Assembly (NCBI GenBank): GCA_017893485.1
Contig: CM030363.1
Location: 173,564,686-173,628,685, forward strand
DNA: 64,000 nucleotides
Source: Hemerocallis citrina
Taxonomy: Eukaryota > Streptophyta > Magnoliopsida > Asparagales > Asphodelaceae
Direction: 5' to 3'
How positions within the stretch are numbered: position 1 is the first letter of the stretch; each line of letters opens with the position of its first letter. Under the pieces are notes generated by a model, which was not told the origin of the DNA, ran no database searches, and saw nothing but the letters and a program-made list of their open reading frames with translations. The position numbers were made by a program, and so were the translations under genes. Shown one piece after another: positions 1-11,240 of the stretch.

Positions 1-357
1 CGATATAACCTGAAAAAGAAGTAACTGAATAGGAGCCGCATGATCTAATTTGGAGTTAAAGATTGGGCTGAAACAACCTAACAAATCGAAGCCCAAAAAC
101 GAACATAGCGCCGCGGTCAGTCGATCGTCCACCAAGACCGGTCGACCGTACCTCTCTCGGACAATCCTTGTACTATGAGCGGTCGGGGGGCGCGGTCGGG
201 GGGTGCGGTCGACCGTAACATAGGACAGTCGACCGCAACTATGTCTGTACCTTGCTGCTGCTATTTTTCCTTATACTCGCTTCGACGCTTCGACCTCCGT
301 ACTTCATATTACGTTCTTCTAATCTGAATAATAAGTATACAAAACATAATCCTAACA
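1..357 (-). mobile_element. Ty1/copia LTR fragment, reverse orientation
   Basis: This stretch is the reverse complement of the first part of the LTR seen at 1014-1749 and again at 3422-4163, including the GTCGAC-rich U3 part. The LTR end (TGTTAGG on the minus strand) lies at 357 and the rest runs off the left edge. Just outside it, on the minus strand, is GGGGAAGA, which resembles a copia polypurine tract. This is therefore more likely the 3' LTR of a minus-strand element than a solo LTR. That last point is inference. Confidence 0.8.
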
Positions 358-1013
358 TCTTCCCCAGTCACAAGATTCCAAAATCCCACTAATAACAAGG
401 ATTCCAAAAGCTGATTTTGGATCTTCGACATCTTCATGTCTCAATTATTAGGGGGAAAAGTATTCTGGGTGCAAAATGCTAGTGTTAATCACACCAATCA
501 CATGGAAATTTCTGCATCATCATTGTCTATTTTCTCAGTGTTTGGGGCCTAAAGCCAATCACTTAAAGTTATATGAATTTGTGGTGAAGATTTTAAATCA
601 TGGCAAATTGGCAATGAAAGCTGCTTGTTGCCCTAAATGATGAAATTGCTATGAAAGTGATTTTGATAAGAACGGGGAAAAATATTGAAACTTCCTAACT
701 GTTTGCATTTTTAATTAAGAGACCGTTATTGTTTGGCATATAAACTCCCTTCTCCCTTAACAGCAAGAGGATTTTTAAATTTAAATTACAGATTAAGGAG
801 GGTTTTTGTGTGTGTGTGTGAATAATATAAAATGAAGATGTAACTCAAATTAAAAAAAAAACCGATGTTACAGGGATTCTTAAAGCGGAAAATTCCTATT
901 CAGAACTAACATGAAAAAAGAAAGTTAATGCAAGAGCATTTTTATGTGCCAAAATAACGGTTGAAAATTTCTTAATTAAAAATGCAAAAATTAAGAGGGT
1001 TTCTTGATTGTTT
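358..1013. other. Non-coding stretch between two copia LTRs
   Basis: No coding region of convincing length or similarity is visible. If the LTR at 1-357 is a 3' LTR, the left part could be the decayed end of that element's interior. The right part holds the small inverted-repeat element at 702-988 and a short TG microsatellite near 808-822. Confidence 0.4.
702..988. mobile_element. Small MITE-like inverted-repeat element
   Basis: An 18-bp perfect inverted repeat (TTTGCATTTTTAATTAAG at 702-719, complement at 971-988) is followed inward on both sides by a second matching block (ACCGTTATT at 722-730, complement at 953-961). The whole is about 287 bp and has no coding potential. No clear target duplication was found, so the superfamily is unassigned. 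Confidence 0.45.
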
Positions 1014-1749
1014 TGTTAGGATTGTGTCCTGAATACTCGTTGTTCAGATTAGAAGAAGGTAAGATGAAGCACGGAGGTCGAAGTATCAAAGAGGGTAGAA
1101 GAAAACAGCAGCAGCAAGGTGCAGGCTATGTTACGGTCGACTGTCCTATCTTGCGGTCGACCGCACCCCCGACCGCTTGTAGTACAAGAATTGTCCGAGA
1201 GAGGTACGGTTGACCGGTCTTGTTGGACGGTCGACCGCTCGCGACGCTGTGTTCGTTTTTGGGCTTCGATTTGTTAGGTCGTTTCAGCCCAATCTTCAAC
1301 TCCAAGTTAGATCGTACGGCTCCTCTTCAGTTACTTCTTTTTCAGGTTATATCGGACGACTGATCAGAATCAAGATTAGACCTAGGTTTCTCTCTATTCT
1401 TCTATATATATTGTAAACTCCTCCAATATGAGAAAGAGTACTTCATAGATTATTTTCTCCATTGTAAAAAGAGGTTCGAGAGAGAGAAATTTCTTGGTGA
1501 GTGAGTTTAATTCCTTGTATTGAGTGAATCAATAACTCCTTGTAATCTCTTCTAGTTGAATATCAAATCTCCCTATATTTTCCCCCGGATTAAGCAAAAG
1601 CTAACCGAGATAAGTCAACGGTGTGTTTGTGTTAGATCGGTAGATCCACTTGCTTGCTCAATTTATTAGTCTCATCTACTTCGACTTCCTCATTGCTCTA
1701 TTTAGTTCTGCTGCGACAACGGGCATTGGTTGACGCCCCATTCCCAACA
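1014..1749 (+). repeat. Ty1/copia 5' LTR
   Basis: The LTR starts TGTTAGG and ends CAACA, and it matches the direct copy at 3422-4163 over about 735 bp. It has a TATATATA box at 1403-1410, which fits an LTR promoter. The U3 part near 1135-1235 carries several GTCGAC-containing palindromes. A primer binding site follows after two bases. Confidence 0.88.
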
Positions 1750-1751
1750 AC

Positions 1752-1763
1752 TGGTATCAAAGC
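1752..1763 (+). other. Primer binding site (initiator Met tRNA type)
   Basis: TGGTATCAAAGC directly follows the 5' LTR. It differs by one base from TGGTATCAGAGC, the usual plant copia site complementary to the 3' end of initiator methionine tRNA. Confidence 0.8.
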
Positions 1764-1790
1764 TTCAGGTTGCTGAGTCCCTTGTTTAAG

Positions 1791-2957
1791 ATGATAGGCC
1801 ACAGTATTTTGAAGATCAAGCAGTTCGATGGAAAGATCAATTTCAATCTTTGGAAGACTGACATGTATGATGTCCTTATTCAAGAACGTTTGCAGTTAGC
1901 CGTTAAGAAGAAAGAAAAACCAACTGATATGAAGGATGACAGTTGGAAAGATATTCGTGAAAGTGCCATAAGTCTGATCCGACTCTTCTTGGCAGACGAG
2001 GTCAAGGGCAGATTTCTTGAAGAAACTGATGCGGTGAGTTTGTAGAAAAAACTCATAGCTGACTACTCTGGTTCGTCATTATTAAATCAGATGCATTGGA
2101 AGAGGAAGTTATTTTGTTTATCTATGAAGGAAGGTACCGATCTCCAAGACCACATTACAGAGTTCAATAAGGTATTATCTGAACTTAAGGCGATCAACGC
2201 ATATGTTTGTAAGGAAGATAAAGCTTTCAATCTAATATATTCACTTTCGGATTCGTACGAGCCTTTGATCACTACCATGCTACACGGTAGATCTGCCAAG
2301 AAAAGTATTTTGGTAAATGGTGTAATCAAAGCATTGAAGAAAAATCAACTTAGGAAGGAGACTCAGAAATCACCGTTTATTCCCACTAGTTGTTTAGCAG
2401 TGGATGGTCCTTCAGGGGGAAGACAACGTGCTTTGCAAAAGGATTCGATCTGTTGCCGATATTGCAGGATGTCAGGACATATCAAGAAAGACTGTTAGAA
2501 ATTACAGAATCAGGAGAGCGCAAAGAATGAAAATTTAATCGCTAATGTGGTTAGTACCTTTGATTCAGGTGATTCGTGTATTCTTATTTCAAATTCTTTA
2601 GAAGTGGATTCTAGATGGTTTCTTGATTCTGGGAGTTCTTCTCATATTTGCTCCGAGAGAGAGTTGTTTTCTACTTATAAGTCTATTACGGGGCGTTGTG
2701 TGACAACAGGAACTGGAGAGATTTGTAAAATAGTAGGTGAGGGGACAGTTGAGTTGAAGATGCCAGGTCTAAACATGTTCACTTTAAGAGATGTTTTGCA
2801 TATTCCTCTGCTGAAATGAAATTTGGTTTTCTTGGGAACTCTTGATGCACGGGGTTGTAGGTACATAGCTCGAGGTGGAGTTCTGTCTATTTTTCAGGGT
2901 CGTCATAAGGTGATTAAAGGTATGAGAGTGGTTGGGCCAAGCCAAAATAATCTCTAA
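1791..2957 (+). pseudogene. Copia gag-protease, decayed
   Basis: One frame runs from the ATG at 1791 to about 2957, broken by three nonsense codons (2043 TAG, 2496 TAG, 2817 TGA). The gag part has the copia opening (FDGKINFNLWKTDMYDVL) and a CCHC knuckle (CRYCRMSGHIKKDC) near 2453-2495. The protease has the active-site motif DSGSSSHIC near 2626. A short GAG-pre-integrase remnant (LGTLDARGCRY) follows. Integrase, reverse transcriptase and RNase H are absent. By alignment to conserved copia residues, the three stops replace W, W and R and fit C-to-T decay. The element cannot move by itself. Confidence 0.88.
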
Positions 2958-3421
2958 AAACTTTGGGGAATTCGAAATACTTGGCAAGTGTTGCTTCTTT
3001 TCCCGTTATTCTCGCAAGCTCAGCTAGTTTGCCGCAACTAGATTCATCGAGACGAGACCACGACGTTCGAATATCGTCGAGAGGTGGAGAAAGCCTAAGG
3101 GTAGGTAGAGTTCGTGCGGAGTTTGGCAACTTCGTGAGTATGCCTACGGAGGTGTACCCTTGAAGGGGTATACTGGATTTGGTGAGATTGGGTAGAGATC
3201 ATTTCAACTAGAAGAAGAAGCTATTGTTCTAAGTCCTTTTTTGCCTATGGAGGTGTACCCTTGAAGGGGTATACTGGATTTGGTGAGATTGGGTAGAGAT
3301 CATTTCAACTAGAAGAAGAAGCTATTATTCTAAGTCCTTTTTTTGAAAGTGGAATTCATTAGAGTTTGGAGATGAATAACACATCATGTGATAGCACTCG
3401 TATGCAATCCAAGGTTGAGTT
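2958..3421 (+). other. Deletion scar and 3' untranslated remnant of copia element
   Basis: Integrase, RT and RNase H, normally about 3 kb, are missing here. What remains is short non-coding sequence, a 101-bp tandem duplication (3142-3343), and the tail CAATCCAAGGTTGAGTT before the 3' LTR. That tail resembles a weakened version of the usual copia polypurine tract. Small open frames here are not convincing genes. Confidence 0.65.
3142..3343. repeat. 101-bp tandem duplication
   Basis: Two head-to-tail copies start at 3142 (GCCTACGGAGGTGTACCC) and 3243 (GCCTATGGAGGTGTACCC). They differ at only a few bases, so the duplication is younger than the element. Confidence 0.92.
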
Positions 3422-4163
3422 TGTTAGGATTGTGTCTTGAATACTTTTGTTCAGATTAGAAGAAGGTAAGATGAAGCACGGAGGTCGATGCGTCAAAGAA
3501 AGTAAAAGAAAACAACAGCAGCAAGGTGCAGGCTATGTTGCGATTGACTGTTCTATCTTGCGGTCGACCGCACCTCCCGAATGCACCCCCCGAATGCTCG
3601 TAGTACAAGGATTGTCCGAGAGATGTACGGTCGACCGGTCTTGTTGGACGGTCGATCGTCCGCGGCGCTGTGTTCGTTTTTGGGCTTCAATTTGTTAGGT
3701 CGTTTCAGCCCAATCTTCAATTCCAAGTTAGATCGTACGGCTCCTATTTAGTTACTTGTTTTTCAGATTATATCGGATGACTGAGAATCAAGATTAGACC
3801 TAGGTTTCCCTCTATTCTTCTATATATATTGTAAATTCCTCCAATATGAGAGAGAGTACTTCATAGATTATTTCCTCCATTGTAAAGAGAAGCTCGAGAG
3901 AGAGATAGTTCTTGGTGAGTGAGTTTAATTCCTGGTATTGAGTAAATCAATAACTCCTTGTAATCACTTCTAGTTGAATATCAGATCTCCCTATATTTTC
4001 TCCCGGATTAAGCAAAAGCTAACCGGGATAAGTCATCGGTGTGTTTGTGTTAGATTGGCTGATCTACTTGCTTTCTCAATTTATTAGTCTTATCTACTTC
4101 GATTTCTTCATTGCTTTATTTAGTTCCGCTACGAAAACGGGCATTGTTTGACGTCCTAATCCC
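3422..4163 (+). repeat. Ty1/copia 3' LTR
   Basis: This is a direct-repeat partner of 1014-1749, starting TGTTAGG and with a TATATATA box near 3821. Many substitutions and small indels separate the two copies, so the insertion is old. The right end runs into a C/CT microsatellite, which hides the exact terminus and any target duplication. Confidence 0.87.
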
Positions 4164-4184
4164 CCCCCCCTCTCTCTCTCTCTC
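4161..4184. repeat. Poly-C / CT microsatellite
   Basis: A run of C followed by CT dinucleotides sits at the terminus of the copia 3' LTR. It is a simple repeat. Confidence 0.9.
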
Positions 4185-4472
4185 AAATGAGATTATGAGA
4201 ACATTCCCTTCATCCCATGATCATCATTGAGAGAAGTCATATCACTCCTGGATTCTCTCTTCCACTATATATTTTCTTAATTCAGTGCACGTAATCTAAT
4301 CATTTATCAGTGTTTAGAAATTTATTTCCATGTGGACAATGTCATAAAAGAATTGAGCTCAGAATAGTTGATACTGCATCAATTCGGAAAAAAAGATGAG
4401 TGAAAATGTTTTCTACTTGTTTTATTTTTGAAGATTTTCATTTGTAATTTTCTTATCTCTAATCTCTTATCT

Positions 4473-5139
4473 CTAATATTATAATAGGAGAAGGCTTTAG
4501 TATCATTTGTCATTTTGTCATTCTACCAACTTGTGCAATGCACGTATATAACTAATATAAAGGAAGTTTCCGGTTCAAATCCTCCCTACGTTACAATTTT
4601 TATTTTTATTTTTTGAAATTATTAAAACGTGTATCACATGTGTAAATTACTAGTATATTATAATGGGAGAAGACCTTAGGATCATTTGTCAATCTACCAA
4701 CACGTGCATCAAATGTGCATAACTAATATGAAGGTTACAAGTTCGAGTCCTCACTATGTCAGTTTTTTTTAACTTTAATTTTTCTTTTATATTAACAGGC
4801 ATCACATGTGTAAATTACTATCCATCTATATATCTATAATATAATATATTTACTTACTATTTATTGGAAGAGTTTATCACAAATAAACAATTTTAAATAT
4901 CTTTTTGTCACAAAAGAAACATCACTTTTGTCACCAAACAAACAGGTGCATCGCACGTGCAACTCCAAATCTATTTTTCAACACGTGCATCGCACATACA
5001 CATCATGTTTTTCCTTCTTAATTTAAAAAAAATTACGTGTATCGCCCATTCAACTCCATCTTTTAATAATGACTTACATGTATTGCACGTTTAACTCTAA
5101 CTCTTTATCAAAACGTGTATCGCATGTGAAAAATACTAG
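4473..5139. mobile_element. Helitron-like non-autonomous termini, repeated
   Basis: Two related blocks begin with TATTATAATAGGAGAAG (about 4477) and TATTATAATGGGAGAAG (about 4655). Hairpin-plus-CTAGT ends occur near 4627-4651 and 5113-5139, for example CGTGTATCGCATGTG followed by CTAGT. A short palindrome just before a CTRR end and insertion next to T are Helitron hallmarks. No Rep/helicase gene is present, so these would be non-autonomous copies stacked on one another. The exact borders are uncertain. Confidence 0.42.
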
Positions 5140-5209
5140 TATATATAATGCATGTATCGTACCACCCAGTTCAGTTCTGTTTGATAGTTATGGCTCTTTC
5201 ATTGCTTAC

Positions 5210-7085
5210 CAGGAGTGTATTGGATTGGAATTTGAAAAGAATTTAAAAGGATTGAGAATCCCAGTATTTAAGGGATTTATGGAGAATTCACCTAAAACTT
5301 TGACTGGGATTTATAAGGATTTTAAAATAGTTTGATGGAATTGATATTATGAATTTGATGGAATTCAAAGGAATTCGATGACAATTGAACTTTCATAGAC
5401 TTTATAATTAGTTCATTTCCTACATAAGATTGTCATTCTCATAAGAGTAGTACAAATAAATATCAAGGCACCTCGCAAGTCATTGACATAAATCATCACA
5501 TGGATAACCTGTTAACTGTTGAAAACCAAATATGTTCATTATCAATTGAAATCATAAATGTATCAAAAGAAAAATCAAATCTAGTAATGTAAAAGCATAT
5601 ATAGTCACTTAGTAAGATTTGAATTGATGTTCGGTAATCTCTTTGCTCATCTTTGACTCTCATCAGCCATTGCATTTGTCCACATATCTGATGCTATACT
5701 AGCTCTCCACTGATTCGCTTCCTCTGGTTGTTGCTCTTGGTGTGAAACATGTAGTCATAATCATTTTCTTCATTTTCTGGCAGTGAAGGCTCTCATCTTC
5801 TTCTTCAACAGGAAACTCATCAGAACGACACTTCTTACGAAGAAAAGGAAACTCATCAGGACAAGGGCTTTTTACTGGTTGTTGGTCAAAATCCCACAAT
5901 TATATGGAAGAGTTGTAGTTGCTTGAATTAGTTGGTTTGGAAAATGTAAATGTAACCTATAGATTTGTGATAACAGCCATTACCACGAGTTGAGAGTTGA
6001 TATTGAATCATGGCACAATTTTACTTGTATTCATGTGGTTGTGAGACTTCGATAATAGATTTCTGGAAAGAGATATGTGAAGATATGATGGTATTATTTT
6101 TGGGGTTGGGACACCGAAATGTGAAAGGTATTATTTTCCTTGTGCTGCTGGAAGAATGGAATCAATGGAAAATGCTAAGTTAGACAATTATTCGTGTTTC
6201 ATTGCCCTGTAACCTTTTAGATAGAGCCAGAGGGAGTTATCTGCAAGCAAAAGTGTCCGAAACCGAACATCATTAGGATACTTGCTACAATTTAATTGCA
6301 GTGTTGATTTCTTAACTTAAGAGAGTACTTCAGAACATCACTGTATTTCATACAAAAATTTCAACTTAAGAGAGAACTAGAGAAGGAGAAATAGCAGCGA
6401 AAGCAAAGGACATCCAACTAGGCTAAAATTTATAACTTTGAGAGTGAGAGAGAGAGAGAGAGTCACCTGGGAACTTAACTGTAAGACCCTAGGGAGAGAA
6501 AAGTCTGGGTGATTTACTTATTGAATCGGCCAACATACACTTTAATTATTCCTGTGAAGGAAAAGAGGGGAGGGGCACAGATTTCGGCGAGGTGGTCTGG
6601 GGGATTTCGGCGAGGATAGTTTGGGGGATATCGGCAACGGGAAGTTGAAGGAGAAGAGGATGGTTTGGGATTTCGAAGAGGATGGTAGGGATGTTGAAGG
6701 AGAAGAAGATGAACAGTAGGAAACCATACTCACCAGTATACAAAATCAAGCTAATAAAAATTTACAAATATTGACAATCAATACCTTCACAAGAGGGGTG
6801 GATGCAACTGTGGGGGAGGAAGAATGTCTAGAGAGAATCACAAATGGCTTGAAAGTTTCTACGGAGAAGATGAGAATTGCAAAGCCTTTTGGTATTTATA
6901 CCTCAAACCCTAGATTCCATCTAAATCCTCAAAATTCTCAATTCTACCAAAATCAATAACTTTTTGAATACACCGAGAATTGAATGAGGTCATTTAAAAT
7001 ATCAATTGAATACACCGAGAATTGAATAGAATCACTTAAGGTCTCAATTGAATACACTGTGACTTTTATAAACTCCTTTAGAATC
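5210..7085. mobile_element. PIF/Harbinger-like element, left part (outermost of the nest)
   Basis: The left terminus CAGGAGTGTATTGGATTGG at 5210 matches in inverted orientation the right terminus ending at 50425. The flanks read TAC on both sides, a possible 3-bp duplication. Subterminal repeats of GAATACACCGAGAATTGAAT type occur near 6970-7060. If the MULE at 7086-50347 is removed, the left and right parts form an element of about 1.95 kb. The class call rests on a transposase-tail remnant at 5647-5899 and is tentative. Confidence 0.55.
5647..5899 (-). pseudogene. Possible Harbinger-type transposase C-terminal remnant
   Basis: On the minus strand an acidic stretch near 5760-5850 (PVEEEDES) is followed, after a frame change, by QWRASIASDMWTNAM and a stop at 5647-5649. 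Tails of the form WR-x-IA-x-MW after an acidic linker are seen at the C-terminus of plant PIF/Harbinger (DDE_4) transposases. Only this tail is left. The match is short, so confidence is low. Confidence 0.35.
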
Positions 7086-7450
7086 GAATTTTTTTACCAA
7101 ACTATCCCACTTTTTGTAAGTATGTACGAAACTGACTCTGTTTGAAAATTTAATACCAAAATATCCCTATCGTTAACGGGGTTAACGAGGCTAGCAGTTT
7201 CCCTAGCGTTAACCTCATTAGCGTGGGTTAGGGAATAACACTTTTCCCCTTGAGTAAGAATTTGCAGAAAAACTCATCCAACATAGACTCGTTAACCCCG
7301 TTAGCGGTAGTATTTAAACCACTCGCGTTAACGGGGTTAACGTTTGTAGTTGGGACAACTGAAAATAACCTAGTATAGAGACACTAACCCCGTTAGCGCG
7401 CCTATTATACCAGGCACGCTAACCGGGTTAGCATGTGTCGTTTGGGTGAG
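7086..7450. repeat. MULE left terminal inverted repeat with palindrome pairs
   Basis: This matches the right end (49840-50347) in inverted orientation up to GTGTCGTTTGGG. It contains six imperfect palindromes of the type CGTTAACCCCGTTAGCG at about 7171, 7204, 7290, 7325, 7383 and 7415. They form three pairs with start-to-start spacing of 32-35 bp. Such subterminal motifs are plausible transposase-binding sites (inference). Confidence 0.85.
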
Positions 7451-7869
7451 TTTTAAATAAGACACGCTGATAGGTAACATTATTATACTTTTAGTGTCTC
7501 TCTCTCTCCTCTTTCTCCCCCAATTTCGAAACCCAACTCCAAAATCCTAGCATCCCAATTGTAGATCTTAGTCCAAAATTACTCTACAAAATCTTAAAGG
7601 GATATTCTTCTTCTTCTCTCACATTCATCTTCTTCTTCTATGACACTCATATATCCTCCCAATTGAAAATCCTAAATCCTTGTTTGGGATATTGTTAGTT
7701 TGGATATTGACATAGCGGATTTGGCTCTCCTTCACTACCCCATCTTCTTCAAGCTCGAAATTCCTCATATTTTCTGATCATCCATTTGAAGGTATGATTT
7801 TTATATCATTTTATCGAATACATTTTGTATAGTAGATTTTGAAATTTTTTTTTATAAATATGTATAGGT
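7451..7869 (+). other. MULE 5' leader region
   Basis: This is AT-rich and CT-rich sequence between the terminal repeat and the first transposase ATG, with a TCTCTCTC tract near 7497. It probably holds the promoter and leader of the transposase gene. No clear TATA box was chosen and no coding region is seen. Confidence 0.45.
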
Positions 7870-9863
7870 ATGGATTATGATCTTTCTATTTGGCTTTATT
7901 TTGGTGGTGAGATCATCCGTGACCCAAAAATAGGTTGTTCTTATAGTGCCGTTGATCCCGAAATAATTTGGGTACCTAGTACAATCACAATGGAAGAACT
8001 TGTAGAGAAGGTTTATGAGGTCACTAATTGGGATAGAGAACTATAGAAGATTAAAATTTTAGCCCGTTATGCAGCGAAAAAAGGTGATGGTCAATATTTT
8101 ATGACTGTGCCCGTAGGAAACGACAACTCTCTGAAGTCCATGATTGGTAGAACACTTGATCCGAATTTTAGTTGGTTTGCACTAGAGCTATATATTCAGC
8201 AAATTGAAAATATTAATGCCCAACCACATGCTAACCTTGGTTCAAGCTCCGCTCGTGAATTTCCGATCCGTAAGATCATTTCGAATCCAGTTCAAACATC
8301 CCAAGAAATCCCTCCGTCCTCACAAGAACACACCTTTCAAAATACTACATGCCCGATCATACTGAATTTGAATTGCCAAGTCAACCAAATTTGGATAATG
8401 ATTATGTTCCGAATACCAATTTTTCGGGATATTTGAAAATGCTACCGTTAATAATGATTTAGTTGATGATGAAGAAGAAGGCGAAGAAACAGATGATGAA
8501 GCTGAAGCGGGATTACATAATGAAGATGAGGAAGAAGTAGACGAATTTTTGAATATTAATATGAATGAGAGTATTGATGTCGATGTGAACTTTACTGATG
8601 GCTTCAATAATGCCAACACTCATGTTACGGAGGAAATGACACAAAGTGCGAGAGTAAATCATGGTCCACAAGAATCGTCCGGTTCATCTACCGTAGATGA
8701 GTTCTACATTGGGCAAGAGTTTCAAAGTAAAGATTCGATTCAACATGTTGTAAAGTTGTACTCCATCAACAAACATCAGGAATTTATCACAATAAAATCT
8801 TCACCTACCATCTTTGTTGTAAAATATAAATTGGCTCCGAGAAAATGTTCACTTGAGGAGTTGGTGCAAATCCCACCAGTTCCAAGTGAGGGTGGTTGTC
8901 CGTGGCGATTACGTGCAATTGTTCCGAAGGGTTGGACAAATTTTGTAGTTAAAAAAATAGTAGGGCCGCATACTTGCATGAATCCCGCAGTGAGTCAAGA
9001 CCATTGTAAAGTTGACGCTAAACTTATATGTAGTTTGATTATGAATATTGTGAAGGCTCAGATAGGAATTACACCGCATGCAATTATTGAGATGGTCAAA
9101 GTTAAATTAAATTCTCAGATATCTTATAGGAAGGCTTGGATTGCAAAACAGAAATCTATTGAGAAGTTGTACGAATCATTTGAAGAGGTGTACACTAAGT
9201 TACCTTTACTTCTATCAGCAATACAAGTAGCAAATCCAGGAACTGTTGTCCATTGGGATAAGTATGAATCCGGTCCTGGTGTTGAAACATTCAGGGGTGT
9301 GTTTTAGGCATTTGGTGCTTCAATTGAAGGGTTTAAGTCCTGTAGACCAGTTATAAGTGTTGATGGAACACACCTGTATGGTAAATATCAGGGTTGTTTG
9401 TTAATGGCATTCGCACCGGATGTGAATGATTGTTTGTTTCCATTTGCTTTCGCAATAGTTGACGGAGAGTGTGTTTATACACGGACATGGTTTATGAGCT
9501 GTATTCATTTTTGTGTCACTGATCGGTTTGGTTTATGTTTTATATCTGATCAGCACACAGGTATTTTGGCCACCATGGAATCGCAGAATGGTGCATGGAA
9601 CGAACCCAATGCTTATCATCGTTATTGTATGCGATATTTTGCTACCAATTTCTTTACCAAATTTGGTAGCAAAGCAGTGAGGACGAAATTCAAAATTATA
9701 GGATGTCAAAACCAACCAAAAAAATTTCAAAGCAAACTCGCGTAATTGGAAACAGTCAATGCGGAAGTGGCAAATTGGTTGAAAGAGAAAATAGTTGCGA
9801 AATGGGCACTTTCTGAAGATGGAGGACGGTGATATGGGATAATGACTACCAACCTATCTTCGT
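7870..9863 (+). pseudogene. MULE (MuDR-type) transposase, decayed and C-terminally truncated
   Basis: An ATG at 7870 opens a frame with MULE-like N-terminal sequence and a nonsense codon at 8044. Two frame changes (near 8345 and 8430) lead into an acidic linker and then the DNA-binding part (IGQEFQSKDSIQHVVKLYSI, GGCPWRLRA) near 8700-8960. After a TAG at 9305 comes the catalytic core, with first aspartate in SVDGTHLYG (about 9361), second in CFISDQHTGI (about 9535), and the family motif NAYHRYCMRYFATNF. The frame ends near YGIMTTNLS at about 9860. The downstream part with the SWIM zinc finger is missing. The gene is inactive. Confidence 0.88.
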
Positions 9864-10151
9864 CTATTTCTTCTTCTTCCTCTTCTCGGATTTCATCGAT
9901 CGATGGAGACGGGTCCCTTCTTCTTCGCTATCTTTCTTCGTGTATAATTGGACGTGGTCGAGATTTTGTAGTCGTTGTCTTCTGCCGATTTGTTTGATGC
10001 ACGGGACCGGACAAGATCGCATCAATTCTGGTGCCTTCGCCGACGAGATCTGCTTGTACTCGACATGACTCAAGAATTTTATGCGCGAATACCTTCAACG
10101 GTTCTGCTACGTTACTTTTCAATACTTTCGCGCAATCCATGTTTGGGCCAT
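9864..10151 (-). pseudogene. Possible last exon of the PMD gene
   Basis: On the minus strand a good acceptor (TTTTTGTGTAG) precedes 10151, and the upstream PMD exon ends at a GTAAGTT donor at 10238/10237. After one frame change, an open stretch (SNVAEPLKVFAHKILESC) runs to about 9928. It is not strongly recognisable, and it also occupies the place where the transposase C-terminus should be. A deletion may have fused the two convergent genes here. Confidence 0.35.
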
Positions 10152-10237
10152 CTACACAAAAACGAAATGAACGTCATAATAAAGTGAATAATTAATCGTA
10201 GTAATAAATTCAATGTAAATATGAACAAACAACTTAC

Positions 10238-11240
10238 AACACTACGAAGTAATGGTGCCTTCGGTTGAAACATTGGCAGATTAACAGAGTACGTGTCTGC
10301 TGGATCGGCGGCATGTCTACGTGTCGGTACTTCGACCCCGTCTGGAAATTGACTTGTTAGGAAAATATAGAGGCAGGTCATTCTCCTATATCACATCATG
10401 TAAGCGAAATGGGTCGACGCTTCGAATGGTGGAATATTCTCAATTACATGATCGAGACGATGATTCCAAATATCCACGTGTACGTGTAATAAAGTTGCCC
10501 AATCGTGAGCTGCTTGTCGACCCATACCGGTGACACTGTGTAGATCGGCATTGTATGGTTGATGGACCGGTATATTCTGTTGCAACCCAAATTGACGAAG
10601 TACTCTATCTGGAAAATAGGCATCAACTGTGCCAAAGTGAATAAGCGGTTCTTTTGTCAACCACAGTTGAGGAGCCGCCGTACAAACTGGAGGTAATCTC
10701 GCTATACGTTCCTCGGTATACGATTGCCACTTAACACAATCATCTTGTAAATGGTCAAGCTCGTCCCGGTAATACGATAGGCACCTATTTGGGCTTGCCT
10801 TCCACGTCAACGAACCCCTCCAATACACACCTTGAGGTGGCCTCATGTTCACGTCCTCGGGAAGGTTCGACCACTTTGGTGACTGCTTCGCCACAACGGG
10901 ACGACCGATGTGCAGTTGTTCCCAACTCCACACCTGGAGCATCAACATTGGACCATTCATTTGCTTGGCACCAAGAGAGCAATTGCACAATGCGCGATAC
11001 AAGGTGGCCAACGCAGTACTTCCCCAACTATACTCCCCAACTGCACCAAGATCGGCAATTAGTGGTAGGTACATTAACGAAATAGAATCTCCAGAGGAGT
11101 TTGGAAACATTACACCTCCGAACAGTGTCATTATGTACGCCCGACAGTAACAATTTACCTGCAACTCCGTGGAGGCATTACTCAACGTACCGGAGAATTT
11201 TTCCTACAACCATTTCAGCCTCAACGATTTGCCTACAAGG
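10238..11240 (-). pseudogene. Plant mobile domain (PMD) gene, C-terminal part of main exon
   Basis: The reading frame has PMD-family motifs in order: GPMLMLQVWSWEQLHIGRP, LPPVCTAAPQLW, the characteristic RQFGLQQNIPVHQP and a DWATLLHVHVDIWNHR stretch. PMD proteins (MAIN/MAIL1-like in plants) are nuclear proteins, and related copies are carried by MULEs and retroelements. A TGA at 10391-10393 falls where the family has Trp, and another stop lies near 11200. The exon ends at a GTAAGTT donor (10237). The N-terminal half is 37 kb away at 48422-48896, separated by the LTR element. Confidence 0.82.

Noticed and set aside
5069..5335. An 88-codon frame at the left end of the nest
   Set aside because: It straddles the Helitron-like end and the PIF/Harbinger terminal repeat.
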